A stretch of 9,798 bases of DNA from Halobacteriales archaeon SW_9_67_25. GTDB lineage: Archaea > Halobacteriota > Halobacteria > Halobacteriales > Haloarculaceae. The stretch's first letter is position 1. Every line of letters begins with the position of its first letter. Shown here one piece after another: positions 1 through 5,231 of this stretch. The position numbers were made by a program, and so were the translations under genes. The stretch lies in NCBI GenBank assembly GCA_003022745.1, contig PXSU01000122.1, forward strand, positions 1-9,798, in the 5' to 3' direction. The notes under the pieces are model-generated. The model searched no databases. It was not told the origin of the DNA and worked only from the letters and a program-made list of their open reading frames with translations.

Positions 1-519
1 GACGAGCCCACCGACATTGCCGTTTCCGGTCACGTTGGCGTCTTCGAGTCCCACGTTCTCGATGCTTCCGGCGCTTCCGACGACTCCAAACAGCCCGACA
101 TCGTTCGCTGACCCGTTGGCTATCCTCAATCCTGTAATATTATATCCGTCTCCGTCGAACGTGCCGGCGAATTTGTCGCTGGAGTTGCCAATCGGATCGA
201 AACCGTCCCCACCGTTCCACGAACTCGTATCGTTCGCGTCGATATCCGAAACGAGTGTGTAGTTACTGCCGAGAGCGTCACTCAGACTGCTTGCGTCACT
301 GTGGTTTGCACCGCTGCACTGTAACTGGCTGACGTTGGTGACCTCGTAGGGTGAATCTGCAGTGCCGTCCCCACCGTCGTAGCTGACGCCGGTACAGTCC
401 GGGGCCGGGGTCTCCCCCGCGGCCGTCCCGCTCAGCATCCCGATTCCAGCGACCAGCACGGTCACGACCATCACGGTCAGCCCGACGGTTCGCAGTGCCC
501 GCGACCGGCTCGCGGTCAT
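1..519 (-). CDS. Secreted GLUG-repeat surface protein, N-terminal part (partial)
   Basis: This frame is open from the ATG at 519-517 to the window edge and gives 173 residues without a stop; the rest lies outside. Residues 1-35 form a signal peptide: a basic start (TASRSRALR), a hydrophobic core at about 12-29, and a small-residue cleavage region near GTAAG. The mature part has a Cys pair (C42, C68), a SPYEVTNVSQLQ segment, then GTFDGDGYNITGL (119-131), DVGLFG (140-145) and GNVGGLV (167-173). These are typical of the GLUG repeat family, often found in large beta-helical surface or adhesin-like proteins. Eight N-x-S/T sequons are visible (N62, N72, N86, N96, N112, N127, N135, N162), consistent with an N-glycosylated exported protein. 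A GGGAGGG stretch about 9-15 bp before the ATG may act as a ribosome-binding site, which supports this start. The base composition is visibly less GC-rich than in the metabolic genes nearby. The exact role is unknown; adhesion or cell-surface structure is inference. Confidence 0.85.
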   Translation of the reverse strand, partial: MTASRSRALRTVGLTVMVVTVLVAGIGMLSGTAAGETPAPDCTGVSYDGGDGTADSPYEVTNVSQLQCSGANHSDASSLSDALGSNYTLVSDIDANDTSSWNGGDGFDPIGNSSDKFAGTFDGDGYNITGLRIANGSANDVGLFGVVGSAGSIENVGLEDANVTGNGNVGGLV

Positions 520-542
520 TCCCGGCCCTCCCGGCGCGGGGC

Positions 543-665
543 TTAGTGCGGCGTCACTCGCCGACCTGTAACTCCGGCTGTCCCGCTCAACGCTGTCATC
601 GCCATCACTGTGACCACCGCCAGGACCACGAGCCGTCGCAATGTGCCTGTCTGCCCGTTACTCAA
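543..665 (-). pseudogene. Orphan signal-peptide-like ORF, possible remnant of a duplicated surface-gene start
   Basis: From a TTG at 665-663 this frame encodes 40 residues, with a basic start, the hydrophobic core RLVVLAVVTVMAMTALSGTA, then a stop at 545-543, 23 bp before the ATG of the GLUG-protein gene. It resembles that gene's own signal peptide: both have Leu-Arg at residues 9-10, a VVTV in the core and LSGTA at the end of the core, and the DNA shares TGAGCGGGAC. The simplest reading is a decayed tandem copy of the signal-peptide region, but a short translated leader or small exported peptide is possible. In-frame upstream extensions (an ATG at 752 or 848) give no recognisable protein. 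Low confidence. Confidence 0.3.
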
Positions 666-732
666 CCACCGCACCGACCAGGCGCGTCCCCACCCATCAC
701 CGCTGGCCCGGTCAGCTCGTTCGACGTCATCG

Positions 733-746
733 CCGATCCGGATCGG
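733..746. promoter_or_regulatory. 14-bp perfect palindrome, candidate operator
   Basis: CCGATCCGGATCGG is its own reverse complement over all 14 bases. It lies 15-28 bp downstream (minus-strand sense) of the TATA-like GATATATC at 763-770, so it would cover the expected start of a minus-strand transcript reading toward the surface protein. That position suits a repressor operator, but no cognate regulator is identified and the promoter itself is unproven. Confidence 0.35.
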
Positions 747-760
747 TTCCATACACGGTA

Positions 761-770
761 TTGATATATC
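761..770 (-). promoter_or_regulatory. TATA-like element, probably reading toward the surface-protein gene
   Basis: The minus strand reads GATATATCAA here, an AT-rich island in GC-rich surroundings. With TATA-to-start spacing of about 25 bp, transcription would begin near 737, inside the palindrome, giving a leader of roughly 220 nt before the GLUG gene ATG. GATATATC is itself palindromic, so plus-strand use is possible. Confidence 0.35.
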
Positions 771-930
771 TGCCACATATTTCTTCCGGCCGTCCGACAC
801 GATTCGAGAGGGGACACGGACGCGACGAGTCGGCCGGGAGAATGCCATGCCTCCCAGTATCTGTGCGATACGTACCGTCTATCGATCGCATCGACGTGCC
901 ACGATCGCCACCGCAAAACGCTACAACGGT

Positions 931-936
931 TACTAT
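931..936 (+). promoter_or_regulatory. Weak TATA-like element before the methyltransferase gene
   Basis: TACTAT is centred about 30 bp before the ATG at 964, close to the spacing of leaderless haloarchaeal promoters. The match is weak and rests mainly on position. Confidence 0.3.
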
Positions 937-963
937 GATGTGGCTGGCGACCCGAAAAACTGC

Positions 964-1569
964 ATGGACCGCAACGACGTCCGCCGGGCCTGGGACGACA
1001 TCTCCGAGACGTACGCGGCCCGCCGGGACCCCGAGGGCTCGGACGCCGCGCTGATCGAGGACCTGCTCGCGGCCTGCCCGCCGGACCCGCTGGTGCTCGA
1101 CGTGGGCTGTGGCGACGGCGCACGCACCCTCGCGAACCTCCCGGCAGGGAGTCTCGGTCTGGACATCTCCCGCCGGGGACTCGAACTCGCCGCCGACACC
1201 GTCCCCGGCGCCCGATTGCTCCAGGGCGGGATGACCGCCCTCCCGCTGGCCCCCGCGACCGTCGACGCTATCACGGCCTACCACGCTGTCTTCCACGTTC
1301 CCCGGGACGAGCATCCCGACGTCTACGGTGAGTTCGCCCGCGTCCTCCGGCCCGGCGGCACACTCCTGATGACGCTCCCGGGCGGTCGCTTCGAGACGGT
1401 CCGCCGGAACTGGATGGGCGGGTCGATGCTCTTCTCCGCGCCCGGCCGCGAGGCGACCCTCGACCAGCTCCGGGCGGCCGGTTTCGGGGACCTCCGGACA
1501 GAGACGGTGACCGACCCGCTGGGCTCGACCAGCGAGTTCGTCGTCGCCGACCTTTCCCGGGAGGGGTGA
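964..1569 (+). CDS. Class I SAM-dependent methyltransferase
   Basis: This 201-residue cytosolic protein has the Rossmann-fold methyltransferase layout. Motif I is LVLDVGCGDGA (43-53), which binds S-adenosylmethionine. The acidic end of strand 2 is LGLDIS (64-69, D67). A GMTALPLAPATVDAITAYH segment (89-107) matches the motif around strand 4 in the Methyltransf_11 group, and VLRPGGTLLMTLP (127-139) is the conserved post-motif III turn. The frame stays open upstream to 610, but that extension is Arg-rich and domain-free, while the ATG at 964 begins a typical N-terminus and has a weak TATA-like element about 30 bp before it. The gene converges on the phosphohexomutase gene with only 7 bp between stops, so the two are not co-transcribed. 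The substrate cannot be read from the sequence; small molecule, tRNA or protein are all open. Confidence 0.88.
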   Translation: MDRNDVRRAWDDISETYAARRDPEGSDAALIEDLLAACPPDPLVLDVGCGDGARTLANLPAGSLGLDISRRGLELAADTVPGARLLQGGMTALPLAPATVDAITAYHAVFHVPRDEHPDVYGEFARVLRPGGTLLMTLPGGRFETVRRNWMGGSMLFSAPGREATLDQLRAAGFGDLRTETVTDPLGSTSEFVVADLSREG

Positions 1570-1576
1570 CGGCCGG

Positions 1577-2926
1577 TCACGCCGCCGCGTCGACGGCCGA
1601 CCCGACGACGTCGACGACCGTCTCGACGATCCCGTCGACCGATTCGCTCTCGACGTAGATACGGACGTACGGTTCGGTTCCGCTGGGGCGGACGAGTACC
1701 CACCCGCCGTCGGGCAGTTCGAGCCGGACGCCGTGTTCGGTGTCGACGGCCGCCTCGGGGAACGTCTCGGGCAGGACCGTCTCCAGGCGGTCCATCGTCG
1801 CCGCCTTCGCGTCGTCGGGACAGCGCACGTCGGCCTTCCGGTAGGGGCGTTCGGTGACGGGCTCGCGGAGCGCGGCCAGCCCCTTGTTCGCGACCAGTCG
1901 GACGAACACCGCCGCCGAGACGACGCCGTCGATCCATCCGCCGAACGCGGTGTGGATGTGCTTCCAGGGCTCGGCCGCGAAGGCGACCCCGGTGTCGGCG
2001 TCGCCGGCCTCGCGGGCCGCGGCGACCCCCTCGTGGAGCGCGCCCAGGCGGACGCGTTCGACCCGTCCCCCCGCCGCACGGACCCGCTCGTCGATGCGGG
2101 CCGAGGCGTTGGGCGTGGTCACGACGACGGGGTCGGCGGCGTCGCTCGCGCGGGTGCAGTGCTCTGCGAGAATGGCCAGCACGGTGTCCTCGTGGACGAC
2201 CTCCCCGTCGCCGTCGACGATGACGATCCGGTCGGCGTCGCCGTCGTGGCCGATCCCGAGGTCCGCCCTGCCGGCGACGAACGCCCGCAGGTCAGACAGC
2301 GTCTCCGGGGTGGGCTTGCTCTCGCGGGCGGGGAAGTACCCGTCGACGGACGCGTTGAGCGCACGGACGTCGGCCCCGAGGCTCGAAAGCACCTGCGGCG
2401 TCGCGGGGCTCGCCATCCCGTTCCCGCAGTCGACCGCGACCGTCAGCCCCTCGGGGACGGCACCGTGACCCCTCGCGAACTCGACGACGGCCTCGCGGTA
2501 GGCCCCCAGTGGGTCGGCGCGGACGTCCTCGCCCCACGCGTCCCAGCCAGCGGCGTCGGCCCCGCTCCCGACGCGGTCCTCGACGCGCCGTTCGGCCGTG
2601 CGGTCGTACTCGACGCCGTCGACGAAGGCCTTGACGCCGTTGTCCGGCGGCGGGTTGTGGCTGGCGGTGAGCATCACGCCCCGGCGGCCCCGCGAGGCGA
2701 AGGCCAGGGCCGGCGTCGGGACCTGTCCCGCGCGCTCGACGTCCGCGCCGGCACTCTCCAGGCCGGCCACGACCGCGTTCTCGAGGGCCGGACCGGTCAC
2801 GCGGCCGTCCCGGCCCACGACGAACTCCTCGCCGTCCGCGCCCACGGCCCGGCCGACCGCGAGCGCGAGGTCGGGGGTCACCTCCGTGACTGGACCCCGG
2901 ATGCCAGCCGTCCCGAACAGTTTCAT
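1577..2926 (-). CDS. Alpha-D-phosphohexomutase (phosphoglucosamine/phosphomannomutase family)
   Basis: This 449-residue cytosolic enzyme would interconvert hexose 6-phosphate and 1-phosphate, feeding nucleotide-sugar synthesis for surface glycans. All core motifs are visible: N-terminal KLFGTAGIRG (2-11), the catalytic phosphoserine loop TASHNPP (87-93, Ser89), the Mg-binding DGDADR (228-233) and the C-terminal phosphate-binding RPSGTEPYVRIY (413-424). Length is normal for the family. The sugar-recognition loop, usually GEESGG-like, reads AAEPWKHIH (317-325), keeping the Glu but losing the Ser-Gly-Gly; this may be a clade feature that sets substrate choice. The start at 2926 is chosen over an in-frame ATG at 2980 because it begins the conserved KLFGTAGIRG and a TATA-like element sits about 27 bp before it. 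Family assignment is firm; choosing among phosphoglucosamine, phosphomannose and phosphoglucose as substrate is not possible here. Confidence 0.93.
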   Translation of the reverse strand: MKLFGTAGIRGPVTEVTPDLALAVGRAVGADGEEFVVGRDGRVTGPALENAVVAGLESAGADVERAGQVPTPALAFASRGRRGVMLTASHNPPPDNGVKAFVDGVEYDRTAERRVEDRVGSGADAAGWDAWGEDVRADPLGAYREAVVEFARGHGAVPEGLTVAVDCGNGMASPATPQVLSSLGADVRALNASVDGYFPARESKPTPETLSDLRAFVAGRADLGIGHDGDADRIVIVDGDGEVVHEDTVLAILAEHCTRASDAADPVVVTTPNASARIDERVRAAGGRVERVRLGALHEGVAAAREAGDADTGVAFAAEPWKHIHTAFGGWIDGVVSAAVFVRLVANKGLAALREPVTERPYRKADVRCPDDAKAATMDRLETVLPETFPEAAVDTEHGVRLELPDGGWVLVRPSGTEPYVRIYVESESVDGIVETVVDVVGSAVDAAA

Positions 2927-2948
2927 GTCCGTCCCTTTCGCGTCCCCG

Positions 2949-2957
2949 GTAAAATAT
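2949..2957 (-). promoter_or_regulatory. TATA-like element of the phosphohexomutase gene
   Basis: The minus strand reads GATATTTTACC across this position, centred about 27 bp before the ATG at 2926. The spacing predicts a transcript starting at or within a few bases of the start codon, i.e. a leaderless mRNA. Confidence 0.6.
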
Positions 2958-3029
2958 CCACCCGGTCGTGGTCCAGTCAACGGTCTCGTGGACCGAACGA
3001 ACAGTACAACGCGGTTCGGGGCTGTCCTG

Positions 3030-3063
3030 CCACCAGCGTGTTGAACGAATCACGACCTGGTGG
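3030..3063 (-). terminator. Hairpin downstream of the small membrane-protein gene, candidate terminator or 3' element
   Basis: Arms CCACCAG and CTGGTGG pair perfectly. Inside them CGTG pairs with CACG after a 2-nt bulge, giving an 11-bp stem with a 10-nt loop. It begins 23 bp after the stop of the 3086-3448 gene and ends about 100 bp before the phosphohexomutase start. No U-tract follows it on the minus strand, so a role as a classical archaeal oligo-U terminator is doubtful; it may be an mRNA 3' end or protein-binding element. Confidence 0.4.
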
Positions 3064-3085
3064 ATAGCTGCGGCTCCCGGCCCCG

Positions 3086-3448
3086 CTAGGACTCCGCGTC
3101 GGTCGCGTCTTTCACCGCTTTTTCGACGGTCTCCTCGACGGTGTCTTCGACCGCCCCGGTGACCTCTTTCGAGACTGCCTCCTCGACCGTCTCGGTCATC
3201 TCCTCGGAGACGGCCGCCGTGACCTCCTCGCTCAGTTCGTCCTCGACCTGCTGTGCGACCTCGCGGGTCATCCACTCGGGGTCGTAGCGGGCCATCTTCC
3301 AGACGACGTGGGTGGCGTAGGCGAGGAACACGCCGATACCGAACGCGATGCCGACCCGGGTGGTGACCACGACCATCAGCACGATTGCGGCGAGTATCAA
3401 CACCCCGTAGGCGAGGTCGACCAGCGAGTCGACGCGTGCCGGGTGCAT
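3086..3448 (-). CDS. Small two-helix membrane protein with an acidic period-4 helical tail
   Basis: The 120-residue product is not a family I recognise. Residues 9-28 and 32-50 are hydrophobic and look like two transmembrane helices joined by a short turn (TTR). From about residue 58 it becomes a highly charged, Glu/Thr/Ala-rich helix-like tail. There, residues 60, 64, 68, 72 and so on through 112 (14 positions at an exact spacing of 4) are all Met, Val or Leu, with no large hydrophobic residue in between. This suggests one long amphipathic helix that packs in an unusual, right-handed way, or lies on a membrane. The gene starts 32 bp after the psmB stop in the same direction, yet has its own TATA-like CTTTTTTACG about 26 bp before its ATG, so it may be transcribed alone or with psmB. 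A role linked to the proteasome is only a guess from position. Confidence 0.8.
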   Translation of the reverse strand: MHPARVDSLVDLAYGVLILAAIVLMVVVTTRVGIAFGIGVFLAYATHVVWKMARYDPEWMTREVAQQVEDELSEEVTAAVSEEMTETVEEAVSKEVTGAVEDTVEETVEKAVKDATDAES

Positions 3449-3468
3449 ACCCGGGAGAGGCGCGACGG

Positions 3469-3480
3469 CGTAAAAAAGGG
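3469..3480 (-). promoter_or_regulatory. T-tract after psmB: possible terminator and TATA element of the next gene
   Basis: On the minus strand CCCTTTTTTACG follows directly after the psmB TAG. A T-run just past a stop codon fits an archaeal oligo-U terminator. It is also centred about 26 bp before the ATG at 3448 and shares the 11-mer CCTTTTTTACG with the psmB promoter, so it may equally be a TATA element. Confidence 0.5.
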
Positions 3481-4206
3481 CTAGACGTCGAGTTCGTCGA
3501 GGTCGTACTCGGAAATCTCGACGCCCTCGCCCGTGACGTCGGCGATGAACACGCCATTGCCCGACCCGGTGTCGCGCTCGGCGGCGGCCTTCACGCCCGC
3601 GGCGGCCACCTGCTGGGCCTCCTCGTTGGTCATGCCCTCCTCGTAGCGGTCCTCCAGGGTGCCGTAGGCGACGGTGAGCCCGGACCCGGTGATTGTGTAG
3701 TCGTCCTCCATGACGCCGCCGGCGGGGTCGATGCTGTAGATGTGTGACCCTTCGTCGTCGACACCACCGAGGATGGGGTTGATCGCCAGGAACGGCCCCC
3801 CGCGGGCGAAGTTGCCAGCCAGCGTCGAGAGCGCCTGCATGCTCATGTGTTCGCCCCGGCGCGCCTCGTAGAGGTTGACCTCGGCTTTCATCGTCCGGAT
3901 GAACGACTGTGCGCCCCCGACCGAGCCGACCAGTGTCAGCGCCGCAGTCGGGTGGATCTGCTCGACTTTCTGGACGTTCTTGTTCGAGACGAACCGGCCC
4001 CCGAGACTCGCACGTTTGTCCGTCGCGACGACTGCGCCCTCCTCGGTGGCGATGCCGATCGTCGTCGTGCCCGTCTTCGCCACGCTGTCCTCGTCGCGCC
4101 CCACGCTTCCTTCGTCGGGCAGCGAGCCCAGTTCCGGCTCGTAGGGGTCGTCGTGCAGTCGCCCGGAGAGTCCGTCCGTCTCGAAACCAGGAGTCGTGTC
4201 CTGCAT
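3481..4206 (-). CDS. psmB: Proteasome subunit beta (20S core particle)
   Basis: This 241-residue subunit forms the catalytic inner rings of the archaeal 20S proteasome, an N-terminal-nucleophile threonine protease. A 46-residue acidic propeptide ends in KTG, and autocleavage before T47 would expose the mature TTTIGI. In mature numbering D17 (residue 63) lies in ATDKR, the Lys33 equivalent is K80 in NVQKVEQ, and the structural GSG near mature residue 129 is present in ITGSGLTVAYG. The long propeptide is usual for haloarchaeal beta subunits. No alpha subunit or PAN ATPase gene is in the window. A TATA-like T-tract lies about 28 bp before the ATG, predicting a leaderless mRNA. The small membrane-protein gene follows 32 bp downstream. 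Identification is secure. Confidence 0.97.
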   Translation of the reverse strand: MQDTTPGFETDGLSGRLHDDPYEPELGSLPDEGSVGRDEDSVAKTGTTTIGIATEEGAVVATDKRASLGGRFVSNKNVQKVEQIHPTAALTLVGSVGGAQSFIRTMKAEVNLYEARRGEHMSMQALSTLAGNFARGGPFLAINPILGGVDDEGSHIYSIDPAGGVMEDDYTITGSGLTVAYGTLEDRYEEGMTNEEAQQVAAAGVKAAAERDTGSGNGVFIADVTGEGVEISEYDLDELDV

Positions 4207-4229
4207 TACTACCGTCTACTGGATGGTCA

Positions 4230-4240
4230 CGTAAAAAAGG
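4230..4240 (-). promoter_or_regulatory. TATA-like T-tract promoter of psmB
   Basis: The minus strand reads CCTTTTTTACG, centred about 28 bp before the psmB ATG at 4206. The same 11-mer recurs after the psmB stop. Confidence 0.55.
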
Positions 4241-4321
4241 AACCGTTCGGGCGGGCGAGCCGGGACGCGTGTGACTGCAGACGCGAGTATGAGTGGATAG
4301 CGCGGAGGAGAACGGCCGCAG

Positions 4322-4489
4322 TCAGCCGGCGGCCTGGTCGTACTTCTCCCCGAGGCGTTTGACCGCCCGGTGGACTGGCAGCCCCAGACCGAACCGGTCC
4401 GCGACCAGTGCGACGGGCATCGCCACGATGCCCACGAGCAGGGCCAGTTGGTACAGCACGAGCAGCGTTGCACGGTAGACGCGTTCCAT
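4322..4489 (-). CDS. Small single-helix membrane protein, 55 residues
   Basis: I do not recognise the family. The protein begins MERVYRATLL, has one hydrophobic helix at about 8-30 (ending AMPVALVAD), then a short basic amphipathic tail with GLPVHRAVKRLGEKYDQ. An in-frame ATG at 4558 is open, but the added 23 residues are encoded across the TATA sequence and look non-coding. The ATG at 4489 has a strong TATA element about 34 bp upstream, giving a leader of only a few bases. The size, single helix and basic cytosolic tail suit a small inner-membrane protein or an accessory subunit, which is inference. It lies 115 bp upstream of psmB in the same direction, but psmB has its own promoter. Confidence 0.7.
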   Translation of the reverse strand: MERVYRATLLVLYQLALLVGIVAMPVALVADRFGLGLPVHRAVKRLGEKYDQAAG

Positions 4490-4517
4490 CGTACTTCGAC
4501 CGACTCTCTGCGACTGG

Positions 4518-4528
4518 GTATATATAAA
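4518..4528 (-). promoter_or_regulatory. TATA box of the 55-residue membrane-protein gene
   Basis: The minus strand reads TTTATATATAC, the strongest TATA match in the window, centred about 34 bp before the ATG at 4489. Confidence 0.65.
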
Positions 4529-4634
4529 TCTTCCCCTCACTTTCTCACAATTTATCATTCCAGTATCTCCGTCGGACGGCCGTAGTCGTGCGGTTTTCTC
4601 GAGCCCCTATCGCGAGTGGTACGGTCCTGGCGCA

Positions 4635-4660
4635 GTCCGGAGACGTATATAATGGAACCG
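4635..4660 (+). promoter_or_regulatory. Distal promoter-like module (GTCCGGAGACG plus TATATAAT)
   Basis: GTCCGGAGACG is followed directly by TATATAATGG and AACCG. A transcript from this TATA would begin near 4675 and carry a leader of about 120 nt to the UPF0212 ATG. The module is repeated in altered form at 4746. Confidence 0.5.
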
Positions 4661-4745
4661 TTGGAACAGGGGGAGATGGCCATAAGTTACTTCAACTATT
4701 CCGGTGACGTGCGCATCAGTCGGCCGGGATTGGGCTGTCGGACTC

Positions 4746-4770
4746 GTCCGGAGACGAATCAAAAGAACCG
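4746..4770 (+). promoter_or_regulatory. Proximal promoter-like module before the UPF0212 gene
   Basis: The same GTCCGGAGACG is followed by AATCAAAAG and AACCG. The A-rich element is centred about 36 bp before the ATG at 4797, which would give a leader of roughly 10 nt. It is the weaker TATA of the two but better placed. Confidence 0.45.
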
Positions 4771-4796
4771 AATAGCGCCCGGAGCAGACATCGGGT

Positions 4797-5156
4797 ATGA
4801 ACTACCGAGTCGTGCTCGAGGCGGCCTGGCTGGTCCACGACGTGGAGAACGTCGACGACGCAATCGGCGTGGCGGTCAGCGAGGCCGGCAAGCGTCTCAA
4901 CGCAGAGGAGATGGACTATGTCGAGGTCGATGTCGGGTTCACCGACTGTCCGGCCTGTGGGGAGCCGTTCGATTCGGCGTTCATCGCCGCCGACACGGCA
5001 TTGGTGGGCCTGGTACTGGAGATGAAGGTGTTCAACGCCGAGAGTACCGAACACGCCCAGCGCATCGCCAAGAGCGACATCGGCGGGGCGCTCCGGGACG
5101 TCCCGCTGAAGGTCGTCGACACCGTCGAGACGGCCGACGCCGACGAGGCCGAGTGA
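4797..5156 (+). CDS. UPF0212 (DUF555) family protein
   Basis: The 119-residue protein matches the archaeal UPF0212/DUF555 family from end to end: [15 protein letters not shown] near the start, SEAGKRLN, the [21 protein letters not shown] block in the middle, then [19 protein letters not shown] and a closing [14 protein letters not shown]. The family has no established function that I know. The CPACG gives one Cys-x-x-Cys pair, which could contribute to a metal site, perhaps by dimerisation. The C-terminal tail (DADEAE) is acidic, as in many halophile proteins. The HTH-CBS gene follows 75 bp downstream in the same direction but has its own TATA element, so co-transcription is uncertain. Confidence 0.9.
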   Translation: MNYRVVLEAAWLVHDVENVDDAIGVAVSEAGKRLNAEEMDYVEVDVGFTDCPACGEPFDSAFIAADTALVGLVLEMKVFNAESTEHAQRIAKSDIGGALRDVPLKVVDTVETADADEAE

Positions 5157-5200
5157 CACGGCCGGGCGTACCCACTTTCTGACTCCCGGCCCGCCGGTAC

Positions 5201-5212
5201 GTTTTTATATTA
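5201..5212 (+). promoter_or_regulatory. TATA element of the HTH-CBS gene
   Basis: GTTTTTATATTA is centred about 26 bp before the ATG at 5232. This spacing predicts a leaderless mRNA and decides the start against an in-frame TTG at 5214. Confidence 0.65.
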
Positions 5213-5231
5213 CTTGGGGTTATTTGTCGGT

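Larger units (their letters stand above)
520..963. other. 444-bp region without an intact gene, between divergent genes
   Basis: The GLUG-protein gene and the methyltransferase gene point away from each other here. Open frames cross the region but most translate to Arg/Pro-rich sequence with no recognisable domain. What can be seen is a short signal-peptide-like ORF on the minus strand (543-665), a 14-bp perfect palindrome (733-746), an AT-rich TATA-like stretch (761-770, and again near 778-783), and a small inverted repeat TCGAT-CGC-ATCGA at 882-894. It probably contains the promoters of both flanking genes and perhaps debris of an older copy of the surface gene. Confidence 0.6.
4490..4796. 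other. 307-bp divergent promoter region
   Basis: The stretch separates the 55-residue membrane-protein gene (minus) from the UPF0212 gene (plus). It holds a strong minus-strand TATA element at 4518-4528, an AT-rich patch at 4541-4561, and two plus-strand promoter-like modules sharing an 11-bp sequence (4635-4660 and 4746-4770). I see no RNA gene or credible ORF; the open frame crossing it on the plus strand is Arg-rich and runs out of frame into the UPF0212 gene. Confidence 0.6.

Noticed and set aside
610..963. In-frame upstream extension of the methyltransferase gene
   Set aside because: The added residues are Arg/Thr/Ser-rich with no domain, and the conserved protein begins at the ATG at 964.
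727..2079. Long minus-strand open frame opposite the methyltransferase and overlapping the phosphohexomutase
   Set aside because: It is an out-of-frame and antisense shadow of two clear genes; its translation is Arg/Pro/Ser-rich with no motif.
2993..3019. CCGAAC/GTTCGG inverted repeat with a TTCG, checked as a possible tRNA or RNA gene
   Set aside because: The stem is only 6 bp with a 15-nt loop, and no acceptor stem, anticodon arm or T-loop consensus is present.
1733..3067. Long plus-strand open frame opposite the phosphohexomutase
   Set aside because: It is a GC-rich antisense shadow of a gene with all its family motifs.
4652..4796. Possible small plus-strand ORF starting at the ATG inside TATATAATGG
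   Set aside because: The ATG overlaps the TATA element and the frame continues as Arg-rich shadow sequence into the UPF0212 gene.
5214..5231. TTG start for the HTH-CBS gene
   Set aside because: The TATA element at 5201-5212 would leave this codon upstream of the expected transcript start, and the ATG at 5232 has the usual leaderless spacing.
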